A stretch of DNA of 64,000 nucleotides from Amycolatopsis orientalis DSM 40040 = KCTC 9412 (GTDB lineage: Bacteria > Actinomycetota > Actinomycetes > Mycobacteriales > Pseudonocardiaceae), in NCBI RefSeq assembly GCF_000478275.1, contig NZ_ASJB01000044.1, positions 99,228 through 163,227 of the forward strand, written 5' to 3'. Below the pieces are notes generated by a model. It did not search any database. It had not been told where the DNA came from and was given only the letters and a program-made list of their open reading frames with translations. Shown in pieces: positions 49,768 through 58,867 of this stretch. Numbering within the stretch: position 1 is the first letter of the stretch; the number at the start of each line of letters is the position of its first letter. Made by a program: the position numbers and the translations under genes.

Positions 49768-51135
49768 GTGTTCGACATGGCCTATGCGCAACCGACTGGC
49801 GGTAGTACGCCAGGGTGGCGTGCTCGGTTCAAACGTCCTGATGGGACGTGGGGGAGCCGAGCCGGGTTCAACTCAGAGAAGGCCGCTGAGGCGTGGGGTG
49901 TGGAGCAGGAGGCGCTGATCCGGCGCAACCTGTGGTTGGACCCGCGTGAGGCGGAGATGTTGTTCGGTGTGTTCGCCGAGGAGTTCATGGATGCGGTCGG
50001 TCCGCGGCTGGAGCCGACGACATCGGCCAAGTACCGGTCCTTTCTGGACAACCACCTGCTCCCACAGTGGTCGTCATGGCCGCTGGCCGGAATCTTCAAC
50101 AGCTACGTCGAAATCGAGAAGTGGCTCTCGGAACTGCACGAGGACTACGCCGACTCATCGGTGGCGTCGATCTTCTCGCTGTTCTCCACCATCCTCGGTG
50201 CCGCGGTCAAGGCGAGGAAGATCCCGGCGAACCCATGCGCTGGGATCCGGGTCACCTCGGGTGAGTTCGAGATAGAGAACCTTGTCGCCACGCCGGTGCA
50301 GGCGCTGCGGGCGTCGATGCGCCTCTACGAGAGCGGGCTCGGGCTCGCCGGCTTCGTGCTCGGGCTGCTCGACTTTTACACCGGGTCCCGCTGGGGAGAG
50401 TTGGTCGGTCAGCAGCGGCACGAGTACGACAACGAAGCGCGGGCGATTCAGGTCCGTGAGCCGTTGAAGGAGATCGGCGGACGTCTGTTCAAGGGTGGCC
50501 GCCGGGTCGACACCTCACGGCTGGCCGATCTCGGGCCGCGGCCGACTCGCCCGGTGACACCGCGACGACAGGGCGGCCGCACGAAGAAGGGCCGGACCAA
50601 GACCCCGGCTGGTACGCGAAGCGTTGAGCTGCCGCCGAGTATCGCGGTCTTCTATGAGGAACTGATGGACAGCCACAGCTTCCCGTTCGTGCTCTGCAGC
50701 GCCGAAGGCGCGCCGCTGCGGCGGTCCAACTTCCGCAACCGGTACTGGCGCCCGGTTTGGGACGGCAGTGACGCTGAACACACGCGGTCGGCGGAAGTGG
50801 TGCAGCCGATTCTGCCGACCTTCACCTTCCACGAGGGGCGGCACAGTCACAGCACCTGGCTGGCCGAGGACGGTATCCCCGAGGTTGCCCGTCGGGCGCG
50901 GCTGGGTCAGAAGATGAAGGGGATCGCGAGGGTCTACGACCATGTGACTCCGCTGATGCGTCGTCAGATCTTGCAAGCGCTGGAGACCCGGTGGATCGGC
51001 TCGTTGGTCGCGCTCACCCCGAGTGAGCGCACGAAGCTGGGAGAGTGGTTCCCGCACCTGCACGCCACATTCCGTGACGGGCAGTTGGAGACGGCCCCGA
51101 AGGCCATCGCCTTTTCATCGCCTTTTTACGACTGA
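49768..51135 (+). CDS. Tyrosine recombinase (integrase) of the element
   Basis: 455 aa, GTG 49768 behind AGGAAGAGAGT (ATG 49777 possible). The N-terminal arm-binding region includes 'WRARFKRPDGTWGSRAGF' and the core-binding domain spans about 70-175. Catalytic domain: Arg in 'LDFYTGSRWGELVGQ', HxxR in 'FTFHEGRHSHSTWLAEDG', Tyr in 'GIARVYDHVTPLM'. The third His/Trp position ('RARLGQKMKG') is Gln, a departure from LGH. A helical C-terminal extension follows. The gene ends 52 bp from the 3' end of tRNA-Val, marking that tRNA as the integration site. Confidence 0.85.
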   Translation: MFDMAYAQPTGGSTPGWRARFKRPDGTWGSRAGFNSEKAAEAWGVEQEALIRRNLWLDPREAEMLFGVFAEEFMDAVGPRLEPTTSAKYRSFLDNHLLPQWSSWPLAGIFNSYVEIEKWLSELHEDYADSSVASIFSLFSTILGAAVKARKIPANPCAGIRVTSGEFEIENLVATPVQALRASMRLYESGLGLAGFVLGLLDFYTGSRWGELVGQQRHEYDNEARAIQVREPLKEIGGRLFKGGRRVDTSRLADLGPRPTRPVTPRRQGGRTKKGRTKTPAGTRSVELPPSIAVFYEELMDSHSFPFVLCSAEGAPLRRSNFRNRYWRPVWDGSDAEHTRSAEVVQPILPTFTFHEGRHSHSTWLAEDGIPEVARRARLGQKMKGIARVYDHVTPLMRRQILQALETRWIGSLVALTPSERTKLGEWFPHLHATFRDGQLETAPKAIAFSSPFYD

Positions 51136-51167
51136 AGCCCCGCCCCTCCGAGGAGGAGCAGGGCTTC
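51134..51167 (+). terminator. Hairpin terminator of the integrase gene
   Basis: GAAGCCC / GGGCTTC outer stem with an inner CCTCC / GGAGG stem, overlapping the integrase stop codon and lying 20 bp before the tRNA-Val 3' end. Confidence 0.55.
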
Positions 51168-51187
51168 TGACCTGCGAAAACAGATGG

Positions 51188-51259
51188 TGCGCGATACTGG
51201 GATTGAACCAGTGACCTCTTCCGTGTCAGGGAAGCGCTCTCCCGCTGAGCTAATCGCGC
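51188..51259 (-). tRNA. tRNA-Val (GAC), element attachment site
   Basis: 72 nt with GCGCGAT/ATCGCGC acceptor stem, GGTTCAATCCC T-arm and anticodon GAC in TTCCCTGACACGGAA. CCA is not encoded. The 3' end faces the integrase gene, so its 3' half is the expected attB/attR core; I did not find a second copy of this sequence in the window by eye. Confidence 0.9.
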
Positions 51260-51260
51260 G

Positions 51261-51331
51261 AGGTGGAGACGGGATTCGAACCCGTGTACACGGCTTTGCA
51301 GGCCGTTGCCTCGCCTCTCGGCCACTCCACC
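51261..51331 (-). tRNA. tRNA-Cys (GCA)
   Basis: 71 nt, GGTGGAG/CTCCACC acceptor stem, U73 discriminator, T-arm GGGTTCGAATCCC, anticodon GCA in CCTGCAAAG. One base separates it from tRNA-Val. Confidence 0.9.
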
Positions 51332-51356
51332 GTGTCAGGCCCGAGAGGGCCTTCCG

Positions 51357-51429
51357 AGCGGATGACGGGATTCGAACCCGCGACCCTCACCTTGGCAAGG
51401 TGATGCGCTACCAGCTGCGCTACATCCGC
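51357..51429 (-). tRNA. tRNA-Gly (GCC)
   Basis: 73 nt, GCGGATG/CATCCGC acceptor stem, U73, T-arm GGGTTCGAATCCC, anticodon GCC in CTTGCCAAG. First gene of the Gly-Cys-Val tRNA transcript. Confidence 0.9.
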
Positions 51430-51565
51430 ACATCCTCGGTCGGGATGGGAGGTCAGTACCTCGCGGTTCTGTCCCTCACCCCGTCGCCGTGGTGTGTGTG
51501 AACACTATCGGACCCCGAAAACGGCCTTGCAACCGGGGTGCCACTTGCTGTTCGCAAGCCCGTCA

Positions 51566-51991
51566 TCAGGCCATATCGTTGGGAATGAGGTGGGTCAGGG
51601 CGTCGTCGACGTCGACCCACAGATGCTCGTTGCCGGGCAGCACGACGTCGTAGGTCCGGTCGAGGAAGTCGGCCAGCTCCTGAGCGGACGCCTCGAACAT
51701 GGCGTGCCCGGACGGCGAGTTCAGTTCGATGAGGACGGACTCGGGGTCTTCCACGGACGGGCGGATGCGTACGTCGCCGTCGCCCGCGTCGGCGAGGAGG
51801 CCGTCCGCGAGGAGGTCGCGCGCGTAGACCCACTCGACCCAGCCGGCGCGGCCGGTGCGGAAGGCGGCGACGACCGCATAGGGGTCGCGTGTGTCGTATC
51901 GCAGTTCCACCTTCACGGGGACCGCGGGTGTCCGCGGCGCCAGGAGGTCGAACACCGCCGTCGAGCGGAGCGTCACGTGATCGTTGCGCAT
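51566..51991 (-). CDS. SsgA-family sporulation/cell division regulator
   Basis: 141 aa, ATG 51991. 'PVKVELRYDTRDPYAVVAAF', 'WVYARDLLADGLLADAGDGD', 'VRIRPSVED' and 'LADFLDRTYDVVLPGNE' match the SsgA-like protein family, which is confined to morphologically complex actinobacteria and guides septum site selection and peptidoglycan remodelling. The length is typical. Alone on its transcript, just outside the element boundary. Confidence 0.85.
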   Translation of the reverse strand: MRNDHVTLRSTAVFDLLAPRTPAVPVKVELRYDTRDPYAVVAAFRTGRAGWVEWVYARDLLADGLLADAGDGDVRIRPSVEDPESVLIELNSPSGHAMFEASAQELADFLDRTYDVVLPGNEHLWVDVDDALTHLIPNDMA

Positions 51992-52391
51992 CGTCCTACC
52001 CTTCGTCTCCTTCCCGGCCCGGTCGAACCGAGTGGCGATGATGTGACGTTTCGGCCGGCCGATCGGAACGCGGTTTTGCCGCAGATCACCCGGACGGGGT
52101 CATCGGACCCCGGGTCCATGCTCCGTCACCCCATCATCACCCGCGCGACGCGCAGCCATCCATGCGCCCTGCAGGCAGTCCACATGTACATACTGCGCGG
52201 TTTAGTCGTCACGCGATAGCACCGTCGCACGAATGTCGAAACGCGTCGCGGGCGGCCCCCGGCCCCGACAACCCCGGCTAGCTCGCGGTTGTTCGCTCCG
52301 TATTTGCTGGTGAGCGGAGTGTGGTCGTTGTGAACCACCCGTTTGCAGGCGCCCTAAAGTCGTGAGGTAGAGTCTGCCGGACACCGCGAGC
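51992..52391. other. Intergenic region between SsgA-like gene and tRNA-Val
   Basis: No supported gene. It should contain the SsgA-like promoter and, at its right end, the tRNA promoter. Nothing else distinctive is visible. Confidence 0.4.
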
Positions 52392-52463
52392 GGGCGATTA
52401 GCTCAGCGGGAGAGCGCTTCGTTCACACCGAAGAGGTCACTGGTTCGATCCCAGTATCGCCCA
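52392..52463 (+). tRNA. tRNA-Val (CAC)
   Basis: 72 nt, GGGCGAT/ATCGCCC acceptor stem, GGTTCGATCCC T-arm, anticodon CAC in CGTTCACACCG. CCA is not fully encoded (A-CC-GG follows). Confidence 0.9.
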
Positions 52464-52470
52464 CCGGATG

Positions 52471-52499
52471 AAGGCCCTGGACCGTCGGTCCGGGGCCTT
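52471..52499 (+). terminator. Terminator of tRNA-Val (CAC)
   Basis: AAGGCCC-t-GGACC-gtc-GGTCC-g-GGGCCTT hairpin directly behind the tRNA, followed by a TTGATTC tract. Confidence 0.7.
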
Positions 52500-53355
52500 G
52501 ATTCATTCTCGGACGGTGTCGACCGGCGGCCGTCTGGACGCATTCGATCCCCAGGTCGGACGCGGGTTATCCGGGGTCGGTACTTCTGCCGTCGCGGAAT
52601 GGGCCGGGAGCGGGGCCCACTTCGCCGCTGCGACGGCGATGGCCGGGAGTCCGCCGGTTCGAAGATCGCCGTCGGGTCCCGGTTCGGCCGGTGTGGACAT
52701 TCGCCGGAAACCTTGTTTCGCGTGTCGAACAAGTAGCAAAAGGCAGTCATCGAGACGACATTGTGATCCTCGGCACTGTGGGCCCTCTTGAGAGGTTCAG
52801 ACCACGGCGGAAGTGATGCGGGGCACGGAGTAGCGCCTCACCCGCACGGCTCCGGAGCCGGGGTCGCCGTGATGCTGACGTGATGTGACGAAACGCCACC
52901 CCGGTGACCGATTGACAAGGTAGGTCGCCCAGCCGTCGGCGCGGGGCGCGGGCCGTGGGGCTCCGGGGGCGTGAAATCCACAGTGGACCGGCCGGAGATC
53001 GATTCAGCCGGACCGTCCACTGTGGAGTTTTCCGGGCTGTTCGGCCGTTCGGGCGCGCGGTGCTCCAAGTGGCCGGGAAAGCGGGAATTGGTGACTACTT
53101 TGCGTAGTTGTTCGGGGGATACGGTCTATTACGCATCGTCATCATCTTGTTATCAACACGGCATTCATTTGCCGGAAGCCCGCGCAGGATGTGGCTGGAA
53201 ATCCTTGTAACGATGGTCGGAGAGTGGCCGATACCTTGGCGTGTGTCGCCCCATCGGCCGCTGAAGGATCTTGAGAATCGATCACTCTTCGAAATCGCTC
53301 TCATTGACTCAGCGTGTTGATCCGGCGTTCGGGAATTCCCACTCCGGGAGGTCTG
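52500..53355. other. Long intergenic region with a palindromic hairpin
   Basis: No supported gene. TCCACAGTGGAC (52977-52988) and GTCCACTGTGGA (53015-53026) form a 12-bp inverted repeat, each arm also nearly self-palindromic, followed by GTTTTCC. The part from about 53095 is AT-rich and should hold the promoter of the glycosyltransferase gene at 53356. Confidence 0.45.
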
Positions 53356-54882
53356 ATGGAAGAGTCGGTGCGGCCGTCGTCCACCGTCAAAGGGACGCCG
53401 CAGCACATCGACCTTCAGTCGATCCCGCTTCCCCCGCAAAGGGGTGCGGGCGTCGCCGCCGCGGTCGACAACACGTCGGCGCGGCCGCCGTACGCGGCTT
53501 GGGAATCGCGCTACCGCGCCTGGGTCATCGGTAGTGACGTTTTCACCGCCTTCGTGCTCATCATGATGAGCGCCTTCTTGATCGATCGCTCCGATCCGCA
53601 CGACATGCACGCGGTCGGGACCGCCGCGGCCTTCCTGTTCGGATTGTCGGTCTGCCGCGCCTGGAGCCCCCGTGTGCTGGGGGAAGGCGCGGAGGAGTAC
53701 CGCACGCTCGGCCGGGGCCTGGTGGCCACCGCGGTCCTCGTCGCGCTGGGCGGCCTGCTCTTCGGCGCGCTCGCCGTGCAGCCGTGGGTCTTCATCGTCG
53801 TCCCGATGATCTCGGTCTTCATGTTCCTGCAGCGGTACGCGCTGAGACAGGTGCTGCACCGGCGCAGACGGCTCGGTGAATGCCTGCTGCCGGTCCTCGC
53901 CGCGGGGAGCCCCGACACGGTCGCCGATCTCATCGCCCGCACGAAGGCCGATCCCCATGTCGGCTGGCGGGTCGAGGCCGTCTGCACCTACACCGGCGCC
54001 GGCGCGGAGCGGGGGAGTGGTGAGGTCGAAGGCGTCCCGGTCGTCGGGAAGCTCGACGAACTCGCGGGCCACGTCCGCCGTGGCGGCTACCGCGTGGTCG
54101 CCGTGACCGCGGATCAGCACTGGAACCCGAAAAGGCTGCAGCGGCTGGCCTGGGACCTGGAAGGGACCTCCGCCGAGATGGTGGTCGCCCCGATGCTGAT
54201 GGAGGTGGCCGGTCCCCGGCTGAACGTCTCCGGGGTGCTCGGCATGCCGCTCCTGCGGGTCAGTGCGCCGGCGTTCACCGGCGGCCGCCGTCTGGTCAAG
54301 GAAGTCCTCGACCGGTTCGGTTCGACCGTGCTCCTCACCCTCGTTTCCCCGCTGCTGCTGGCGATCGCGATCGCGATCAAGGTCGACGACCGCGGCCCGG
54401 TCATCTACCGGCAGCGCCGGGTCGGCCGCGACGGGCACACCTTCACCATGCTGAAGTTCCGCACGATGGTCACCGACGCCGACAAGCTCAAGCAGGATCT
54501 CCAGGCGGAGAACGAAGGCGCGGGGCCGCTGTTCAAGATGCGCAAGGACCCGCGGGTCACGCGGGTCGGCGCACTGCTTCGCCGGTACTCGCTCGACGAG
54601 CTGCCGCAGTTGTTCAACGTCGTGAGCGGGCGTATGTCCCTCGTCGGCCCGCGCCCGCCGTTGCCGGAGGAGACCGCGAAGTACGCCCCCGACGCGCGCC
54701 GCCGTCTGCTGGTGAAGCCGGGGCTGACCGGGCTCTGGCAGGTCAGTGGCCGCAGCGACCTCAGCTGGGCCGAGAGCATCCGTCTCGACCTGCGCTACGT
54801 CGAGGACTGGTCCCTCGCCCTCGATCTGGTGATCCTCTGGAAGACCTTCCGTGCCGTGGTTCAGGGACGCGGGGCTTACTGA
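53356..54882 (+). CDS. Exopolysaccharide biosynthesis polyprenyl glycosylphosphotransferase
   Basis: 508 aa; ATG 53356 chosen for GGGAGGTCTG just upstream. Four N-terminal membrane segments (about 50-170), a CoA-binding-like Rossmann domain (about 180-290) and a fifth membrane segment at about 315-335. The bacterial sugar transferase domain follows: 'DDRGPVIYRQRRVGRDGHTF', 'KFRTMVTDAD', 'RRYSLDELPQLFNVVSGRMS', 'LVGPRPPLPEE', 'KPGLTGLWQVSGRSDLSW'. It transfers a sugar-1-phosphate to undecaprenyl phosphate at the membrane, the first step of a surface polysaccharide. No other polysaccharide genes are adjacent. Confidence 0.9.
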   Translation: MEESVRPSSTVKGTPQHIDLQSIPLPPQRGAGVAAAVDNTSARPPYAAWESRYRAWVIGSDVFTAFVLIMMSAFLIDRSDPHDMHAVGTAAAFLFGLSVCRAWSPRVLGEGAEEYRTLGRGLVATAVLVALGGLLFGALAVQPWVFIVVPMISVFMFLQRYALRQVLHRRRRLGECLLPVLAAGSPDTVADLIARTKADPHVGWRVEAVCTYTGAGAERGSGEVEGVPVVGKLDELAGHVRRGGYRVVAVTADQHWNPKRLQRLAWDLEGTSAEMVVAPMLMEVAGPRLNVSGVLGMPLLRVSAPAFTGGRRLVKEVLDRFGSTVLLTLVSPLLLAIAIAIKVDDRGPVIYRQRRVGRDGHTFTMLKFRTMVTDADKLKQDLQAENEGAGPLFKMRKDPRVTRVGALLRRYSLDELPQLFNVVSGRMSLVGPRPPLPEETAKYAPDARRRLLVKPGLTGLWQVSGRSDLSWAESIRLDLRYVEDWSLALDLVILWKTFRAVVQGRGAY

Positions 54883-54976
54883 CCCGGCTTCGCCTCGCCT
54901 CACCGGCCGCCGTTCCTCCGGGGACGGCGGCCGTTCTTGTGATCGAGCACACACGCAGGGGTAGTTGAACGAGAAA

Positions 54977-54994
54977 TAGTTCAGCGCTCAACTA
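54977..54994 (+). promoter_or_regulatory. Probable MarR operator upstream of the nitroreductase gene
   Basis: TAGTTCAGCGCTCAACTA, an 18-bp palindrome with one mismatched pair. It shares the GCGCTCAAC core with the two palindromes in the YceI-MarR intergenic region, and a further AGTTGAAC half-site lies at 54963. Confidence 0.6.
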
Positions 54995-55037
54995 GGTTGG
55001 GACGGGTACAGGACGCGTACGGAAGGAAGAACCACCC

Positions 55038-55652
55038 ATGACCACCAGCGTTGAGCCGACCGAAGCCTTGAGCCTCCCGCGGGACGTTCAGGACCTGTTG
55101 TTCCGCGAGGCTCGTACCGCGAACAACTTCAGCGACGAGCCGGTGACCGACGAGCAGATCCGCGCGATCTACGAGCTGGTCAAATGGGCTCCGACGTCGA
55201 TGAACAACCAGCCGCTGCGCGCGCTGGTCATCCGCACCGAAGAGGGCAAGAAGCGCCTCGCGCCGCTGATGTCCGAGGGCAACCGCGCCAAGACCGAGGC
55301 CGCGCCGGTGACCGTCGTGCTGGCCGCCGACACCGAGTTCCACGAGAACCTGCCGCGCACCTTCCCGCACTTCCCGGGTGCCAAGGACCTGTTCGCCGAC
55401 GAGACGGCCCGCGTCGAGACCGCCAAGCTCAACGCGCTGCTGCAGGTCGGTTACTTCATCATCGGCGTCCGGGCCGCCGGGCTGGCCGCCGGCCCGATGA
55501 CCGGCTTCGACGGCGAAGGCATCGACAAGGAGTTCTTCGCGGACAAGCCGTGGAAGTCCCTCGTCGTGATCAACGTCGGCAAGCCGGGCGAGAACCCCTG
55601 GTTCGACCGCCTGCCGCGGCTGGACTTCGACGAGGTCGTCGAGACCGTCTGA
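55038..55652 (+). CDS. RutE-like nitroreductase-family protein (malonic semialdehyde reductase type)
   Basis: 204 aa, ATG 55038 after GGAAGGAAG. 'LFREARTANNFSDEPVTDEQ', 'YELVKWAPTSMNNQPLRALV' (FMN binding S-x-x-N-x-Q-P), and 'QVGYFIIGVRAAGLAAGPMTGF' match RutE/HadB-type NAD(P)H-FMN reductases. It is cytosolic and probably reduces a reactive aldehyde or quinone-like compound; no other rut genes are near. It carries a MarR-type palindrome in its promoter, tying it to the regulator at 59518. Confidence 0.85.
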   Translation: MTTSVEPTEALSLPRDVQDLLFREARTANNFSDEPVTDEQIRAIYELVKWAPTSMNNQPLRALVIRTEEGKKRLAPLMSEGNRAKTEAAPVTVVLAADTEFHENLPRTFPHFPGAKDLFADETARVETAKLNALLQVGYFIIGVRAAGLAAGPMTGFDGEGIDKEFFADKPWKSLVVINVGKPGENPWFDRLPRLDFDEVVETV

Positions 55653-55667
55653 CCTCGTCCCTCAATA

Positions 55668-55705
55668 CGCGAAGGCCTTCTTCCAACGGGAAGGAGGCCT
55701 TCGCG
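55668..55705 (+). terminator. Terminator of the nitroreductase gene
   Basis: 17-bp stem CGCGAAGGCCTTCTTCC / GGAAGGAGGCCTTCGCG (one G-U type mismatch) with a 4-nt loop. The CGCGAAGGCCT core recurs in the terminator at 58432. Confidence 0.75.
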
Positions 55706-55790
55706 GTGTTAGGGGTAATGCGCGTGAGCGGCGCCGCACCTGACGACTAACATCACGGGAACCATCCGCTTTAACCGCGAGGAGTCCATC

Positions 55791-57860
55791 GTGTCCCAGC
55801 CGTCGTCAGTAGCAGCCGCAACCGCCCCGCGCGTGGTGGTACCGGCGGGCACTACGGCGGGCTCCGCGGTCCGCGAAGCCGGGCTGCCGACCAAGGGACC
55901 GGACACCATCGTCGTCGTGCGCGACGTCGAGGGGAACCTCCGCGATCTCGCCTGGGCGCCCGAGTCCGAGGTCGAGGTCGAGGCCGTCGCCGCGAACACC
56001 GAGGACGGCCGCAGCGTCATCCGCCACTCGGCCGCCCACGTGCTCGCCCAGGCGGTGCAGCAGCAGTTCCCGCAGGCCAAGCTCGGCATCGGCCCGCCGG
56101 TCAAGGACGGCTTCTACTACGACTTCGCCGTCGACACCCCGTTCACCCCGGAAGACCTGCAGGCGCTGGAAAAGCGCATGAAGCAGATCGTGAAGGGCGC
56201 GCAGCAGTTCTCCCGCCGTGTCTTCGATTCGGTGGACGAGGCCAAGAAGGAACTGGCCGACGAGCCGTTCAAGCTCGAACTGGTCGACCTCAAGTCCGAA
56301 GACTCCACTGTGGACACCTCCGAGGTGATGGAGGTCGGCGGCGGCGAGCTGACGATCTACGACAACCTCGACCCGCGCACCAAAGAGCGCGTGTGGAGCG
56401 ACCTCTGCCGCGGCCCGCACGTGCCGACCACCAAGTTCATCCCGGCGTTCAAGCTCACCCGCGTCGCCGCCGCGTACTGGCGCGGTGACGACAAGAACCC
56501 GCAGCTGCAGCGGATCTACGGCACCGCTTGGGAATCCGCCGAGGCGCAGGAGGTCTACCTGGAGCGGCTGGCCGAGGCGGAACGCCGCGACCACCGCAAG
56601 CTGGGTGTCGAGCTGGACTTGTTCTCGTTCCCGGACGAGATCGGCTCGGGCCTGCCTGTGTTCCATCCCAAGGGCGGGATCATCCGGCAGGAGATGGAGA
56701 ACTACTCGCGCCAGCGGCATGTGGAGGCGGGCTACGACTTCGTGTATTCGCCGCACATCACCAAGGGCGCGCTGTTCGAGACCTCCGGGCACCTCGACTG
56801 GTACCGCGACGGCATGTACCCGGCGATGCATCTCGACGCCGAGCACAACGAGGACGGTTCGGTCCGCAAGCCCGGCCAGGACTACTACCTCAAGCCGATG
56901 AACTGCCCGTTCCACGACCTGATCTTCCGCTCGCGCGGGCGTTCCTACCGGGAACTGCCGCTGCGGATGTTCGAGTTCGGTTCGGTGTACCGCTACGAGA
57001 AGTCCGGCGTGATCCACGGCCTCACCCGCGTCCGGGGCATGACGCAGGACGACGCGCACATCTTCTGCACCCTGGAGCAGGTCCCCGGTGAGCTGAAGTC
57101 CCTTTTGGACTTCGTGCTGAACCTTTTGCGCGACTACGGTCTCGACGATTTCTACCTCGAACTGTCCACTCGGAACGAAGAGAAGTACATCGGCTCCGAA
57201 GAGGTCTGGGCCGAGGCGACCGAGGTGCTGCGCACCGCGGCCGTCGAATCCGGCCTCGAACTGGTGCCGGACCCGGGCGGCGCGGCGTTCTACGGGCCGA
57301 AGATCTCCGTGCAGGCCAAGGACGCGCTGGGCCGCACCTGGCAGATGTCGACCATCCAGCTGGACTTCATGCTGCCGGAGAAGTTCGAACTGGAGTACAC
57401 CGCCGGTGACGGCAGCCGTCAGCGTCCGGTGATGATCCACCGCGCGCTGTTCGGCTCGATCGAGCGGTTCTTCGGCGTGCTGACCGAGCACTACGCGGGC
57501 GCGTTCCCGGCGTGGCTGTCGCCGGTCCAGGTGGTCGGCATCCCGATCACCGAGGACCAGGTCGAGCACCTGCGCGGGGTCGAGAAGGCGCTGCGGGCCA
57601 AGGGGATCCGGGCCAACGTCGACGCGAGCGACGACCGGATGCAGAAGAAGATCCGCACCCACACCACGCAGAAGGTCCCGTTCATGCTCCTGGCGGGCGC
57701 GAAGGACGTCGAGGCGGGCGCGGTCTCGTTCCGGTTCCGTGACGGCGGCCAGATCAACGGGGTCCCGGTGGCCGACGCGGTCGAGGCGATCGCCGGCTGG
57801 GTCCAGCGGCGCGAGAACTCCTCGCCGACGGTGGCGGGCTTGGAGGCGGTCCTCCGGTGA
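55791..57860 (+). CDS. thrS: Threonyl-tRNA synthetase
   Basis: 689 aa, GTG 55791 with CGAGGAG upstream. N-terminal TGS domain about 15-75; the editing domain about 80-240 includes '[20 protein letters not shown]' and '[10 protein letters not shown]'. Class II catalytic core: 'NCPFHDLIF' with the zinc Cys, '[20 protein letters not shown]' (motif 2) and '[19 protein letters not shown]' (motif 3). Anticodon-binding domain about 575-670. Cytosolic, charges tRNA-Thr. The stop overlaps the HIT gene, the same order as thrS-HIT-pgsA in mycobacteria. Confidence 0.97.
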   Translation: MSQPSSVAAATAPRVVVPAGTTAGSAVREAGLPTKGPDTIVVVRDVEGNLRDLAWAPESEVEVEAVAANTEDGRSVIRHSAAHVLAQAVQQQFPQAKLGIGPPVKDGFYYDFAVDTPFTPEDLQALEKRMKQIVKGAQQFSRRVFDSVDEAKKELADEPFKLELVDLKSEDSTVDTSEVMEVGGGELTIYDNLDPRTKERVWSDLCRGPHVPTTKFIPAFKLTRVAAAYWRGDDKNPQLQRIYGTAWESAEAQEVYLERLAEAERRDHRKLGVELDLFSFPDEIGSGLPVFHPKGGIIRQEMENYSRQRHVEAGYDFVYSPHITKGALFETSGHLDWYRDGMYPAMHLDAEHNEDGSVRKPGQDYYLKPMNCPFHDLIFRSRGRSYRELPLRMFEFGSVYRYEKSGVIHGLTRVRGMTQDDAHIFCTLEQVPGELKSLLDFVLNLLRDYGLDDFYLELSTRNEEKYIGSEEVWAEATEVLRTAAVESGLELVPDPGGAAFYGPKISVQAKDALGRTWQMSTIQLDFMLPEKFELEYTAGDGSRQRPVMIHRALFGSIERFFGVLTEHYAGAFPAWLSPVQVVGIPITEDQVEHLRGVEKALRAKGIRANVDASDDRMQKKIRTHTTQKVPFMLLAGAKDVEAGAVSFRFRDGGQINGVPVADAVEAIAGWVQRRENSSPTVAGLEAVLR

Positions 57861-58393
57861 CGGGCCCCGATGGCCCTGAAGTCGTCGGACAGGACGGTGT
57901 GGGGGTTCCGGACGCGTTGCAGCGCCTGTGGACCCCGCACCGGCTCGCCTACGTGCAGGGGGCGAAGCGGCCCGACGAGGGCTGCCCGTTCTGTCATCTT
58001 CCTGAGAAGAGCGACGAGGACGCGCTGATCCTCGCGCGCGGGAAGACGGTGTACGCGGTGCTGAACCTGTACCCGTACAACCCCGGGCACCTGATGGCCG
58101 TGCCGTACCGCCATGTCGCGGACTACACGGACCTGACGGCGGAGGAGACGGTCGAGGTCGCGGAGTTCACCCAGCGCGCGATGCGGGTCATCCGCGAGGT
58201 GTCGTCGGCGCACGGGTTCAACATCGGGATGAACCAGGGCGTGATCGCGGGCGCGGGCATCGCCGCGCATCTGCACCAGCACGTCGTGCCGCGGTGGGGT
58301 GGCGACGCGAACTTCATGCCGGTGATCGGGCATACGAAGGTGCTGCCGCAGCTGCTGGGGGAGACCCGGCAGCTGCTGGCCGACGCCTGGTAG
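57857..58393 (+). CDS. HIT-family hydrolase
   Basis: 178 aa, GTG start in a GTGA overlap with thrS. 'GCPFCHLP' near residue 42 is a Cys-x-x-Cys zinc element. The histidine triad is '[16 protein letters not shown]' (H-x-H-x-H). HIT proteins of this kind hydrolyse nucleotide phosphates such as Ap4A or adenylated intermediates; coupling to an aminoacyl-tRNA synthetase fits a role in clearing them. Confidence 0.92.
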   Translation: MTGPDGPEVVGQDGVGVPDALQRLWTPHRLAYVQGAKRPDEGCPFCHLPEKSDEDALILARGKTVYAVLNLYPYNPGHLMAVPYRHVADYTDLTAEETVEVAEFTQRAMRVIREVSSAHGFNIGMNQGVIAGAGIAAHLHQHVVPRWGGDANFMPVIGHTKVLPQLLGETRQLLADAW

Positions 58394-58431
58394 GCCTGCC
58401 GCCTGCTTACGTCGGCGGTGCCCATGTTCTC

Positions 58432-58490
58432 AAGTCCGCGAAGGCCTCTTTCCCTGCCCTGAGAGCAGGGAAAGAGGCCTTCGCGGACTT
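58432..58490. terminator. Bidirectional terminator between convergent genes
   Basis: Perfect 26-bp inverted repeat (arms 58432-58457 and 58465-58490, loop CCTGAGA) containing CGCGAAGGCCTCTTTCCC. It lies between the HIT gene and the convergent secreted-protein gene and shares its core with the 55668 terminator, so it belongs to a dispersed family. Confidence 0.8.
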
Positions 58491-58507
58491 CGGGCTGAGG
58501 TGAGTGA

Positions 58508-58738
58508 CTACCGCTTGATGTAGAGGTCCCAGGACCAGGTCGACGCGGAGCAGAAGTAGGCCGACCACCGGCCGTTCTGCTGGCCGAAGTAGCCGTTGAT
58601 CTGGCAGTCGCCCTCCGACGACCAGCTGGACTCGTAGTAGTACCTCGTGTCGACGCCCGCGCTGGCAGGCTGCGCGAACGCGACCGTTGACGCCAGCGCG
58701 CCCATGACGGCGGCCGCTGCCGCGATCTTCTTCTTCAC
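58508..58738 (-). CDS. Small secreted protein
   Basis: 76 aa from GTG 58738, just after GGGGCTCTACAA; a longer frame begins at 58780. 'KKKIAAAAAVMGALAS' begins a clear signal peptide cleaved after 'QPASA'. The mature 49-residue product is rich in Tyr, Trp, Ser and Gly with two Cys ('GDCQING', 'AYFCSAST') that may form a disulfide. No known family; perhaps a small extracellular structural or inhibitory protein. Confidence 0.65.
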   Translation of the reverse strand: MKKKIAAAAAVMGALASTVAFAQPASAGVDTRYYYESSWSSEGDCQINGYFGQQNGRWSAYFCSASTWSWDLYIKR

Positions 58739-58867
58739 TTGTAGAGCCCCAGTTCTCTTGTGAAACGCGTGCGCGCACAATCAATCATGAAACGGGCAGG
58801 CGTGTCTGCCGAACGGCCGAATTCACCGACCTGTCGACGACGACCGGGGAACACGTGAAGCCAAGCC

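Noticed and set aside
1..51187. Second copy of the tRNA-Val 3' end as the left attachment site
   Set aside because: Looked for the CTGGGATTGAACCAGTGACC stretch by eye and did not find it; it may be upstream of the window or missed.
53108..53320. 70-codon frame in the AT-rich region before the glycosyltransferase gene
   Set aside because: No ribosome site and no domain; the region is more likely promoter DNA.
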